In this document: one piece after another, positions 17,567-25,405 of the stretch
How positions within the stretch are numbered: the stretch's first letter is position 1
Layout: every line of letters begins with the position of its first letter
NCBI GenBank assembly: GCA_021107795.1
Contig: JAIOSB010000018.1
Span: 1 to 34,171 of the forward strand
Source of the DNA: a bacterium
GTDB lineage: Bacteria > Patescibacteriota > Dojkabacteria > SC72
Length of the DNA: 34,171 nucleotides
Direction of reading: 5' to 3'
Translations under genes and position numbers: made by a program
Notes under the pieces: model-generated
What the model was told of the DNA's origin: nothing
What the model saw: only the letters and a program-made list of their open reading frames with translations
Database searches by the model: none

Positions 17567-18595
17567 ATGGTAGATATCAAGCAGCTTACAAATGAAAATC
17601 TTTTTCTTCCAGATGCGACAAGAGGAGCGGTTAGATTTGTTACAACTAAACAATTGGAAGAAACTGGGATTAAAGCACTTGTTACTAATACACTTCATCT
17701 TCTTATCCACTATGGTGCAGACCATATTGCAGATTTGGGAGGTATAAAGAAATTGATGAATTGGGAAGGTATGGTTCTAACAGATTCTGGAGGATTTCAA
17801 GTATTTTCTCTAATTCACTCAGGGAAATGGAAAGGGGAGGTGCATGAAGATGGTGCGATATTTAAATCCCCTAAAGAAGGGAACACATATGAACTCACAC
17901 CAGAAAGTGCAATTGATATACAAATGAAGATAGGGAGTGATGTAATGGTGTGTTTGGATGATTGTAGAAAAACAAATTTAACTAGGAAAGAAGCCGAGAT
18001 TTCAGTTGAACGAACAGTCAAATGGGCACAAAGATGTAAAAATCATTTTGAAAAAGAATATGGTGGGACTAAGGAGAGTGGTAGATTTCTTACATGTGTT
18101 GTACAAGGAGCAAATTTTCTTGATTTACGAGCAAGTTGTGCCAAGGATCTTTCCGGTATTGGGTTTGATGGGTATAATTTCGGAGGATTTGTTGTAAACG
18201 AGGATGGAGAGTTAGTACTTGATGAAATGATAGCTGTAATTGAAAATACTCCTGAAGAGACAATTAAGTATGCTATGGGAGTTGGTAAGCCAGAAGATAT
18301 TCGTAAAGCTGCATCGGTAGGGTACAAATGGTTTGATACTGTATTGGTAACTAGAAATGCTAGACATGGGACTCTGTACAGTAGTGATGTCAAAGGAGAG
18401 GTAATGAGAATTACTAATGCGAAATATTCTAATGATTTAAGACCAATTGATTCCCAATGTGATTGTGAAGTGTGTCAGAACCATACTCGTGCATATATAC
18501 ACCACCTGCTCAAGATTGGTGAAGCTACAGGTATGACACTAGCCTCTATCCATAATCTCCGCTACTATCATAGATTAATGAGAGATTTGGGCTAA
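17567..18595 (+). CDS. tgt: Queuine/preQ1 tRNA-ribosyltransferase (TGT family)
   Basis: DATRGAVRFVTTKQLEETG, LTDSGGFQVFSL, FDTVLVTRNARHGTLY, zinc site CDCEVC...H. Confidence 0.9.
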   Translation: MVDIKQLTNENLFLPDATRGAVRFVTTKQLEETGIKALVTNTLHLLIHYGADHIADLGGIKKLMNWEGMVLTDSGGFQVFSLIHSGKWKGEVHEDGAIFKSPKEGNTYELTPESAIDIQMKIGSDVMVCLDDCRKTNLTRKEAEISVERTVKWAQRCKNHFEKEYGGTKESGRFLTCVVQGANFLDLRASCAKDLSGIGFDGYNFGGFVVNEDGELVLDEMIAVIENTPEETIKYAMGVGKPEDIRKAASVGYKWFDTVLVTRNARHGTLYSSDVKGEVMRITNAKYSNDLRPIDSQCDCEVCQNHTRAYIHHLLKIGEATGMTLASIHNLRYYHRLMRDLG

Positions 18596-18774
18596 TCCTC
18601 TAGAAAGCTATCTCCAAAAATGGTATCATAGTGAGTTGTTAATACGTATGTTGCTTGTTTAAAGAGAATTAATAAATATATATAAAAATAATAATTGTGA
18701 ATATAAGTACGAAATCTAATATATATAGCACCAATAGAATAGGTTTGTCGGTGGGAAATTATCTCCTCTTAAGC

Positions 18775-18803
18775 AAAGCGTATAACACGCTTTAAATTTT
18801 TTA
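18775..18803 (+). terminator. Terminator-like hairpin in the intergenic region before rny
   Basis: AAAGCG-TATAACA-CGCTTT followed by AAATTTTTTAA. Confidence 0.6.
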
Positions 18804-18812
18804 ATACAAATA

Positions 18813-20333
18813 ATGAATATCGGTATATTGCTAGCTGTAGCTATAGCTTCTGTAGCATTGACCTTTGTTGTTTTGAAATTTGTCTTACGTTGGGTCAATA
18901 TGGAGAATATTCCCCACGAGCAAATTGAAAAAATTGCAAAACAAATGCTGAAGAAAAGGTTCGATGAGACAGAGAATGAGCTTGAGGCTATGAAAGAGAA
19001 AGAAGAGAGGAGAATTAAACAGTTAAGAAAAGAAGGATTAAGACACGAGGACATATTAGTAGAAAGAGAGAAGAAGATTAATCGAAGGTCGCAGAGTTTA
19101 AATGATAAGAGTAGTGAGCTCGATAAAAGAGAAGGAGTGTTGAAGAATAATGTAAAAAGGTTGGAAAAAACTAAGGTGAGATTGGAAACAGAGTTAGAGA
19201 AGATTTCTGGATTAACACGAGAAGAAGCTAGGGAGAAGCTTATCCAAGAAATTGATGAAGATGTAGTTAACTATGAAGCTAAGAAGATTCGTACAGCAGA
19301 GAAAGTAGCTGAGGAAACTTCTGAGGATAAAGCACAGCATATATTGGTGGAATCAATGCAGAGAATAGTTACGGATTATGTAGGAGAGACTACTACGTCA
19401 AGTATTAAAGTTGATGATGATAAAGTTAAGGGTAGAGTAATTGGTAAAGAAGGTAGGAATATTAGAGCCTTTGAGAAAATTACAGGGGTAGAAGTCATTG
19501 TTGATGAATCACCAAATTCAATAGCTCTTTCATCTTTTGATCCATTGAGAAGAGAGATAGCCCGTGTTGCTATGACTAAGTTAATTAAAGACGGGAGAAT
19601 TCATCCAGGCTTTATTGAAGAGACTGTGAGAAAGGCAAAGAATGAAATATCTCAAGAAATTAGAAAGAATGGACAGATATTGGCTGAAGAAGCAGGTTGG
19701 CCAGGTATTGATGTTAACTTGCTTAAATTAATTGGTAAGTTTAAATATCGAACAAGTTATGGCCAGTCCCTTATGTCCCATACTGTTGAAGTCATGAGAT
19801 TGGGGGCAGTAATTGCAGCAGAAGTTGGAGCAGATGTAGCACTTGTTAAGAAGGCTTGTTTACTTCATGATGTTGGTAAGGTTTTGACTCACAAGGTAGA
19901 TAGTCCGCATCACCACATCTCTGGGCAGATAGCGAGGAAGTACCTTCTGGAGGATAAGCTTGTTAATGCGATAGAGGCACACCACTTGGATATTGAACCA
20001 AAATCTGTTGAAGCAGTAATTGTATATCTAGCTGATGCAATATCAGGATCAAGACCTGGAGCTAGGAAAGATAACTATGAACAATATATTCAGAGAATAG
20101 AAGCTGTTGAAAAAGCTGCAAAAGAGATAGCAGGAGATAAGTTGGAAGATATATTTGCAATAAGGGCAGGTAGAGAATTGAGAGTCATTGTAAAGCCTTC
20201 CCTTGTGTCAGATGATGAGATGACTGTGCTTGCAAAGGATATTGCGACTCAAATTGAGCAGACACAAAGCTATCCAGGTAATGTGGTAGTTACCGTTATT
20301 AGAGAAACACGTGCTACAAAAGTGGCTAAATAA
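18813..20333 (+). CDS. rny: Ribonuclease Y
   Basis: N-term TM, coiled coil, KH domain (VKGRVIGKEGRNIRAFEKITGVEVIVDESP), HD domain (CLLHDVGKVLTHKVDSPHHHISGQIARKY). Confidence 0.96.
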   Translation: MNIGILLAVAIASVALTFVVLKFVLRWVNMENIPHEQIEKIAKQMLKKRFDETENELEAMKEKEERRIKQLRKEGLRHEDILVEREKKINRRSQSLNDKSSELDKREGVLKNNVKRLEKTKVRLETELEKISGLTREEAREKLIQEIDEDVVNYEAKKIRTAEKVAEETSEDKAQHILVESMQRIVTDYVGETTTSSIKVDDDKVKGRVIGKEGRNIRAFEKITGVEVIVDESPNSIALSSFDPLRREIARVAMTKLIKDGRIHPGFIEETVRKAKNEISQEIRKNGQILAEEAGWPGIDVNLLKLIGKFKYRTSYGQSLMSHTVEVMRLGAVIAAEVGADVALVKKACLLHDVGKVLTHKVDSPHHHISGQIARKYLLEDKLVNAIEAHHLDIEPKSVEAVIVYLADAISGSRPGARKDNYEQYIQRIEAVEKAAKEIAGDKLEDIFAIRAGRELRVIVKPSLVSDDEMTVLAKDIATQIEQTQSYPGNVVVTVIRETRATKVAK

Positions 20334-20377
20334 CGCTGTCTTCTAGTAGTAAATACTATAAGAAGGTGGAAATGATA

Positions 20378-20405
20378 AGAGGTACTATAGCAGTACCTCT
20401 TTTTC
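20378..20405 (+). terminator. Intrinsic terminator after rny
   Basis: AGAGGTACT-ATAGC-AGTACCTCT then TTTTC. Confidence 0.85.
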
Positions 20406-20431
20406 TTGATTGGAGATTAGAATAAAAAAGA

Positions 20432-20604
20432 TATACAGTCAGGAAGGTTTAGAGCCTTGGTATACCGGCGTTCTGTGCTACAACCTCAAGAAAGGGCTGT
20501 TTACCACAACAAATATTGTTCTATTTGTAAAAACGCCCTTGCAAAAGGATATATCGTATAGAGGGTGTGCAGGACTAGCCTATAATTAATCACTCCTTGA
20601 CGAA
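20432..20604 (+). ncRNA. Candidate structured non-coding RNA upstream of hup (family unassigned)
   Basis: No good ORF; closing stem GTCAGGA(20438-)/TCCTTGAC(-20601), middle stem around ACAACCTC/GAGGGTGT, apical stem AAGGGC(20492-)/GCCCTT(-20540). Confidence 0.35.
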
Positions 20605-20625
20605 ACCCTTTATTTCCAATATTTT
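20597..20625 (+). promoter_or_regulatory. Promoter for HU gene
   Basis: TTGACG (20597-20602) - 17 bp - TATTTT (20620-20625). Confidence 0.65.
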
Positions 20626-20693
20626 ATTAATGTAATATACAACAAAACCTTTTGAAGAAGGATTTGTATCTCAAAGAAAGGAGGTATACCAAA

Positions 20694-20966
20694 ATGTTAA
20701 AAAAAGATCTTGTTGGAAAAATTGCAGAAGCTACAGGAATTACTAAGAAGCAATCAGCTACAGCTCTAGAAGCTGTACTTGAAGCTATTACAAACTCCCT
20801 CGTAGCAGGTGAACCAGTATTACTAACCGGTTTCGGTAAGTTTGAGGTTAGAACCAGAGCTGCAAGAAAGGGTATCAACCCTAAGACAATGGAAGTAATT
20901 CAACTTCCTGAGACAATAGTTCCTGCCTTTAAAGCAGGTAAAGCTCTTAAGACTGCTGTTAGGTAG
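20694..20966 (+). CDS. hup: HU-family DNA-binding protein
   Basis: MLKKDLVGKIAEATGITKKQSATALEAVLEAITNSLVAGEPVLLTGFGKFEVRTRAARKGINPKTMEVIQLPETIVPAFKAGKALK; start 20694 preceded by AAAGGAGG (ORF track started upstream at 20652). Confidence 0.97.
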   Translation: MLKKDLVGKIAEATGITKKQSATALEAVLEAITNSLVAGEPVLLTGFGKFEVRTRAARKGINPKTMEVIQLPETIVPAFKAGKALKTAVR

Positions 20967-20999
20967 TCAGAGTTGCCGGAATTTCTCTTTAGAGAAGCC

Positions 21000-21028
21000 A
21001 AAAGGAATCGAAAGATTCCTTTTGTGTT
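21000..21028 (+). terminator. Terminator after hup
   Basis: AAAAGGAATC-GAAA-GATTCCTTTT followed by GTGTTT. Confidence 0.7.
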
Positions 21029-21103
21029 TAAATATGGAAAAGATATTAATGTTTTTGCTTTTCTCTTTGTCAAAAATGAGATACTATATACTAACAAACT
21101 GCC

Positions 21104-22477
21104 ATGAAGAAATTCTTTATACCAACCAAACAGAATAAATATAAACCGCTTCTTCTCAAGAAGGCATGCTTAGTCTTCTATACAGTAATCCTTGTGGTTG
21201 TAAATAGTTTCGGAGGATTCTTTGGAATATCTCAGGTGTCTGCAAGCAATATTACTACCTCAAATATTGTATCACTGACTAACCAAGAGAGGGCTGCATT
21301 TGGGCTTAATGAGCTTAAACTTAACAGCCAGCTATCTGCAGCTGCAATGGCGAAAGCTCAAAATATGTTAGATGAACAATACTGGGATCATTTTGGACCT
21401 AATGGTGAATCTCCTTGGCAATTTATAATTGCAGCTGGGTATAATTACATATATGCTGGTGAAAATCTAGCGAAGGGATTTAGGACATCGGAAGGTGTAA
21501 TGGAAGCATGGATGGCAAGTCCTACGCACAAAGAAAATATCACAAGTGGTAATTACAAAGATATAGGGGTTGCTGTTCTGGATGGTGTTTTGCTTGGAAA
21601 ACAAACAACATTGGTAGTACAAATGTTTGGTAATGTAACAACAGAAGTACAAGGAAGTAACTCATCTAGTTCATCAGCTTCAGTTACGAAATCTTTTGTA
21701 ATAGATACTGGTCAGATTAAAGCTATAAGCATTACTCACCCTAAAGCTGAAGAGGTGCTTAATGACCCTGTAATGCTCATCCAGGGGGTTGTAGAAGGGG
21801 ATGGGGGTGGTGAGTATCTAGTAGAAATAACAGCTGATAGAGAGGTTCTTACAGAAGTTGGAGCTAAGGGTAGTAATTGGGAATATTCTTCTGACAAGGA
21901 ATGGGCTCAAGGGGATCATATAGTATATGCACAGGTAAAGGGAACTACAGCGAGTAGTGAAGAAATTGCTTTTGAAATTGATAGTGTACCACCAAAGATA
22001 TTAAGAGAAACTCTACAAGTTAAAGAGGATGATGGAAAATATTTGTTAACTTTTGATACAGATCAGGAATGGTATGAAGCCAAGATAGTGAATGGTACTG
22101 AAGAGACATCATTTGTCAGATCACAATCAGAGATTGTGGAATTGAAAAACTTTTCACCAGAAGAGAGTGTAATACTGTATGTTTCAGATGAGGCGGGTAA
22201 TACCTCAGAGTTAGATATTAGTGAGTATTTTGTTAAAGGTGCGTCAAGTCAATATAGTAATTTCAACTTCTCATTGTTAATGAATAGTTTAGGTACATCA
22301 CAAGGAGTTAGTGCTATCGTAGTTGGTTTTCTCCTCGTACTTATCGCTATTGAAGTATATGTATTATGGAAAAAAGGGAAATTAGGGAAACGTGTAGGAG
22401 ATCTATTTGTAATTGCTATGTGGGTTACAATTTTATCAATAGGGGTGTTTAAGGGGTTTGGAGGGATTACAATATGA
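21104..22477 (+). CDS. Secreted/membrane-anchored CAP (SCP/PR1) domain protein with C-terminal TM segments
   Basis: N-term signal/TM; LTNQERAAFGLNELKLNSQLSAAAMAKAQNMLDEQYWDHFGPNGESPWQFI..GYNYIYAGENLAKGF...AWMASPTHKENITSGNYKDIGVAV. Confidence 0.88.
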   Translation: MKKFFIPTKQNKYKPLLLKKACLVFYTVILVVVNSFGGFFGISQVSASNITTSNIVSLTNQERAAFGLNELKLNSQLSAAAMAKAQNMLDEQYWDHFGPNGESPWQFIIAAGYNYIYAGENLAKGFRTSEGVMEAWMASPTHKENITSGNYKDIGVAVLDGVLLGKQTTLVVQMFGNVTTEVQGSNSSSSSASVTKSFVIDTGQIKAISITHPKAEEVLNDPVMLIQGVVEGDGGGEYLVEITADREVLTEVGAKGSNWEYSSDKEWAQGDHIVYAQVKGTTASSEEIAFEIDSVPPKILRETLQVKEDDGKYLLTFDTDQEWYEAKIVNGTEETSFVRSQSEIVELKNFSPEESVILYVSDEAGNTSELDISEYFVKGASSQYSNFNFSLLMNSLGTSQGVSAIVVGFLLVLIAIEVYVLWKKGKLGKRVGDLFVIAMWVTILSIGVFKGFGGITI

Positions 22478-23280
22478 GGAAGAATACTCTATGGAAAATA
22501 ATTGAGAAGGAACTTGTATACTGGATTCTTATAGTGATACTATCTGCCTTCTTTATGTATTTAGTAAATAATAGAGTCTCAAGACAACTACTGTTGATAA
22601 CAGGGCTGTTAAATGTTGTAATTTTGGAAACATGGTTTGTAAGAATATTCTTTCTTTTCTCTGGTAGGAAAATATCGCAGTATAGTGATGTTATACAGCG
22701 AATATCACTGAGGAAACGTTTTTTCGAATACTTTATTCTACCTGCCATTTTTCTATCAACTTTCATGCTATTCCTTTTCTTTAACAAAGGTGTGTTGATG
22801 GGATATTGGGTATTTATACTGTGTATGTTGGTTACATTTATTATGTTTGTGAATGTAAAGAGTTCGCTAAAACACATCTATAGAATCAATAGGGTTGTAA
22901 AGGGAGTGTTTGACTTCATCTGTATAATTACTTTCTATCTTTCTCTAAATATCCTTTTTAGAGTAGGGCTTGATATGGGATTGGCTATGTTGCTAACATC
23001 TGTGATAGCATTTTTGATGTTTCTTGCAGAATTACAATTACATAATCGTATAAATATGATTTCTATTTTAATATCACTTGCCTCATCACTGTTTGTTGCA
23101 TTTAGTATTGGTTGTTTCCTTTTTCAAAATATATTTGTAATTACCTCTGTTGGGGTTGTAGCTTTCTACCTTGTTGTCTCTCTATGGAATGTAAGGTTTT
23201 TAGGGAAGTATAAGCTTAAGGATTATCTTACTCCGTTTTTATACAGTATTATTTCACTAATTTTAATCTTCTCATTGTAA
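22474..23280 (+). CDS. Polytopic membrane protein, function unknown
   Basis: Many hydrophobic segments; 4-nt overlap with the CAP gene and adjacent to the kinase gene. Confidence 0.7.
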   Translation: MRKNTLWKIIEKELVYWILIVILSAFFMYLVNNRVSRQLLLITGLLNVVILETWFVRIFFLFSGRKISQYSDVIQRISLRKRFFEYFILPAIFLSTFMLFLFFNKGVLMGYWVFILCMLVTFIMFVNVKSSLKHIYRINRVVKGVFDFICIITFYLSLNILFRVGLDMGLAMLLTSVIAFLMFLAELQLHNRINMISILISLASSLFVAFSIGCFLFQNIFVITSVGVVAFYLVVSLWNVRFLGKYKLKDYLTPFLYSIISLILIFSL

Positions 23281-23987
23281 TGAAACAAAACGTACTAGTG
23301 CTCAAGGTTGGAGGATCGATAATATATGACCAGTTACTTAATATTAATTTTGATCTTTTTAAAAGGTTGAAGGTATGGTATTACCAGAATAAGGATAAGT
23401 ATGACAGGATAGTACTTGTAACTGGTGGAGGTGCTCTATCCAGAAGTATGGAGGAGAAGATATCTGAGAATATTGGAGGAGTGGATCATTTACATGATAT
23501 TGCTATGTCTCTTACTCAAACTAATGCAACTATATTAGCATCATTCTTAGAAGATGATGAAATATTTGTACCGAAAACATTGGGTGATGCTTACGAATTT
23601 CTAAAAGATGGTAGTACAAAGCATATGGTGTCAGGGGGGTTAAAGATAGGTTGGAGTACAGATATGGATACTGCTGTATTCGCAGATATATTAGAGGCGG
23701 ACAAGGTGTATAAGATTTCTAATATTGAGTATGTTTACGATAAAGATCCAAAAGAATTTTTTGAGGCTAAACCTATTACAGATATGACATGGGAGGATTT
23801 CTTCAAGCAGTTTGAAATTACAATGGGTGAACAACATATTCCTAATGTCCAATCTCCTTTGGATGTGGGATGTGTACAGTTTTGTGCAAGGAAAGGACTT
23901 TCTTTTATGATAACGGGTGGTAGAACATTGGATGAGATAGAAGAAATTGATAAGTTACTACAAACGGGTACGTTTATACATCCTTAG
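23280..23987 (+). CDS. pyrH: Amino-acid-kinase-fold UMP kinase-like protein (closer to archaeal-type UMPK by eye)
   Basis: LVLKVGGSII, VLVTGGGALSR, WSTDMDTAVFADILEADKVYKISNIEYVYDKDP. Confidence 0.65.
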   Translation: MKQNVLVLKVGGSIIYDQLLNINFDLFKRLKVWYYQNKDKYDRIVLVTGGGALSRSMEEKISENIGGVDHLHDIAMSLTQTNATILASFLEDDEIFVPKTLGDAYEFLKDGSTKHMVSGGLKIGWSTDMDTAVFADILEADKVYKISNIEYVYDKDPKEFFEAKPITDMTWEDFFKQFEITMGEQHIPNVQSPLDVGCVQFCARKGLSFMITGGRTLDEIEEIDKLLQTGTFIHP

Positions 23988-24457
23988 TTGATAGCTTTAA
24001 TCTGACAAATTTTCTCACCTCCTGGTGTTTGGAGAGTAATCTTTTCGCCTACCTTTCTTTTCATTAAAGCTTCACCAATAGGGGATTTGTATGATATTTT
24101 ATTCTCTAAGGGATTAGTATTATCTTCTCCTACAATGGTGAAGATTTTCTCTCCTGAGCCATTGTCATCAATGGTTACCTTGCTTCCAATATCTACCTTT
24201 GTTTTACTTCGTCTTTTTACTACCTTCGAGTTCTTAAGGAGAGTTTTTAGTCTAGTTATCTCTTCTTCGTTCTGTTCGCTTTGTTCAACTGCCATAGTGA
24301 ATCCATCATTTTCGCTAAGATCTCCCTGACTTCTCATCTCGTTGAGAGTGTCAGTAAGAGAGTCTCTTAGTTTAGTTTCTCTATACCCTATTTCTTTTTC
24401 AATTTTCTTGTATCCTTCTGCAGTTAATAAATTAACTGTAGTGTTTGTGTTTTTCAC
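23984..24457 (-). CDS. greA: Transcription elongation factor GreA (GTG start)
   Basis: LTAEGYKKIEKEI...MRSQGDLSENDGFTMAVEQSEQNEEEITRLKTLLKNSKVV...; catalytic-tip GDLSEN. Confidence 0.9.
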   Translation of the reverse strand: MKNTNTTVNLLTAEGYKKIEKEIGYRETKLRDSLTDTLNEMRSQGDLSENDGFTMAVEQSEQNEEEITRLKTLLKNSKVVKRRSKTKVDIGSKVTIDDNGSGEKIFTIVGEDNTNPLENKISYKSPIGEALMKRKVGEKITLQTPGGEKICQIKAIN

Positions 24458-24574
24458 AATACTGCTGTGATAAGAATTTAAATATTCTCACAGAAAATTC
24501 AACTTCATAGTATGTTAGTGGGGAGTAAAAGTCGAGAACTAGATTATACTAAATCTCGGTATTCTAGGCAATAG

Positions 24575-24603
24575 TTGGAGATATATCACAATTATGATAA
24601 AAT
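24575..24603 (+). promoter_or_regulatory. Promoter of tRNA-Glu
   Basis: TTGGAG (24575-24580) - 17 bp - TAAAAT (24598-24603). Confidence 0.6.
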
Positions 24604-24614
24604 TGTGTTGTTAA

Positions 24615-24689
24615 GCCGCTATCGTCTAACGGTTAGGACACAGGATTCTCAATTCTGTAATCGGGGTTCAATTCCCCGTAGCGGTACCA
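24615..24689 (+). tRNA. tRNA-Glu (anticodon CTC), 3' CCA encoded
   Basis: Cloverleaf: GCCGCTA/TAGCGGT acceptor, CAGGA-TTCTCAA-TTCTG anticodon arm, CGGGG-TTCAATT-CCCCG T arm, A+CCA. Confidence 0.95.
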
Positions 24690-24709
24690 AATAGTTTAGT
24701 AAATATTTT

Positions 24710-25354
24710 ATGATATTCGATATAATTACAATATTTCCTCACATAATTGAGGAATATATTACTCAAGGTATAGTGAGAATAGCTCAAGAAAAAGGGGCTG
24801 TTGAAATTAATATCCATGACCTTAGGAAATGGACAGATGATGCACATAAGAGTGTAGATGATACTCCATATGGAGGAGGTCCAGGTATGGTAATGAAGAT
24901 AGAGCCAATATACAAAGCATTGGAGGAGTTAAAGACTCCAAACAGTATTGTATGTATTACTACTCCCAAAGGAGAACAATTAAAACAATCTAAAGTTAAA
25001 GAATTCTCTCAAGTTAAAGATGCTCATTACATCATTATCTGTGGAAGATATGAAGGTGTAGATCAGAGAGTACATGAAAATCTTGTAGACTTCGAATTCT
25101 CAATTGGAGAATATATTCTCTCTGGAGGTGAACTAGCAGCATTGGTTTTGGTTGACGGCATTACACGACTTCTTCCAGGTGTATTGGGTAATGAGAAATC
25201 TTTAGAAAGTGAATCGTTTGATAATAATGAGGAACTAGACTATCCTCAATACACAAAGCCTGAAGTGTTTAACAAGTGGAAAGTCCCTGAAGTATTACTC
25301 TCTGGTCATCATGAAAACATTGATGAATGGAGAAGAAAAAAGAAGGTGAACTGA
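24710..25354 (+). CDS. trmD: tRNA (guanine-N1)-methyltransferase TrmD
   Basis: FDIITIFPHIIEEYITQGIVRIA...VDDTPYGGGPGMVMK...ICGRYEGVDQRV...EYILSGGELAALVLVDGITRLLPGVLG. Confidence 0.97.
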   Translation: MIFDIITIFPHIIEEYITQGIVRIAQEKGAVEINIHDLRKWTDDAHKSVDDTPYGGGPGMVMKIEPIYKALEELKTPNSIVCITTPKGEQLKQSKVKEFSQVKDAHYIIICGRYEGVDQRVHENLVDFEFSIGEYILSGGELAALVLVDGITRLLPGVLGNEKSLESESFDNNEELDYPQYTKPEVFNKWKVPEVLLSGHHENIDEWRRKKKVN

Positions 25355-25405
25355 ACACTATTTATTATCTCTTGTCTGCTATAGCTGATTGTTGTAGCAT
25401 ATACT

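Noticed and set aside
20432-20604. tmRNA or SRP RNA in the rny-hup gap
   Set aside because: No tRNA-like ends or tag ORF for tmRNA; GTCAGGAAGG only partly resembles the SRP domain IV motif (GTCAGG..CCGGAAGG..AGCA) and the fold does not match, so left unassigned.
24421-24438. Perfect palindrome CAGTTAATAAATTAACTG
   Set aside because: It lies inside the greA coding region (NLLTA) and is likely chance in AT-rich sequence.
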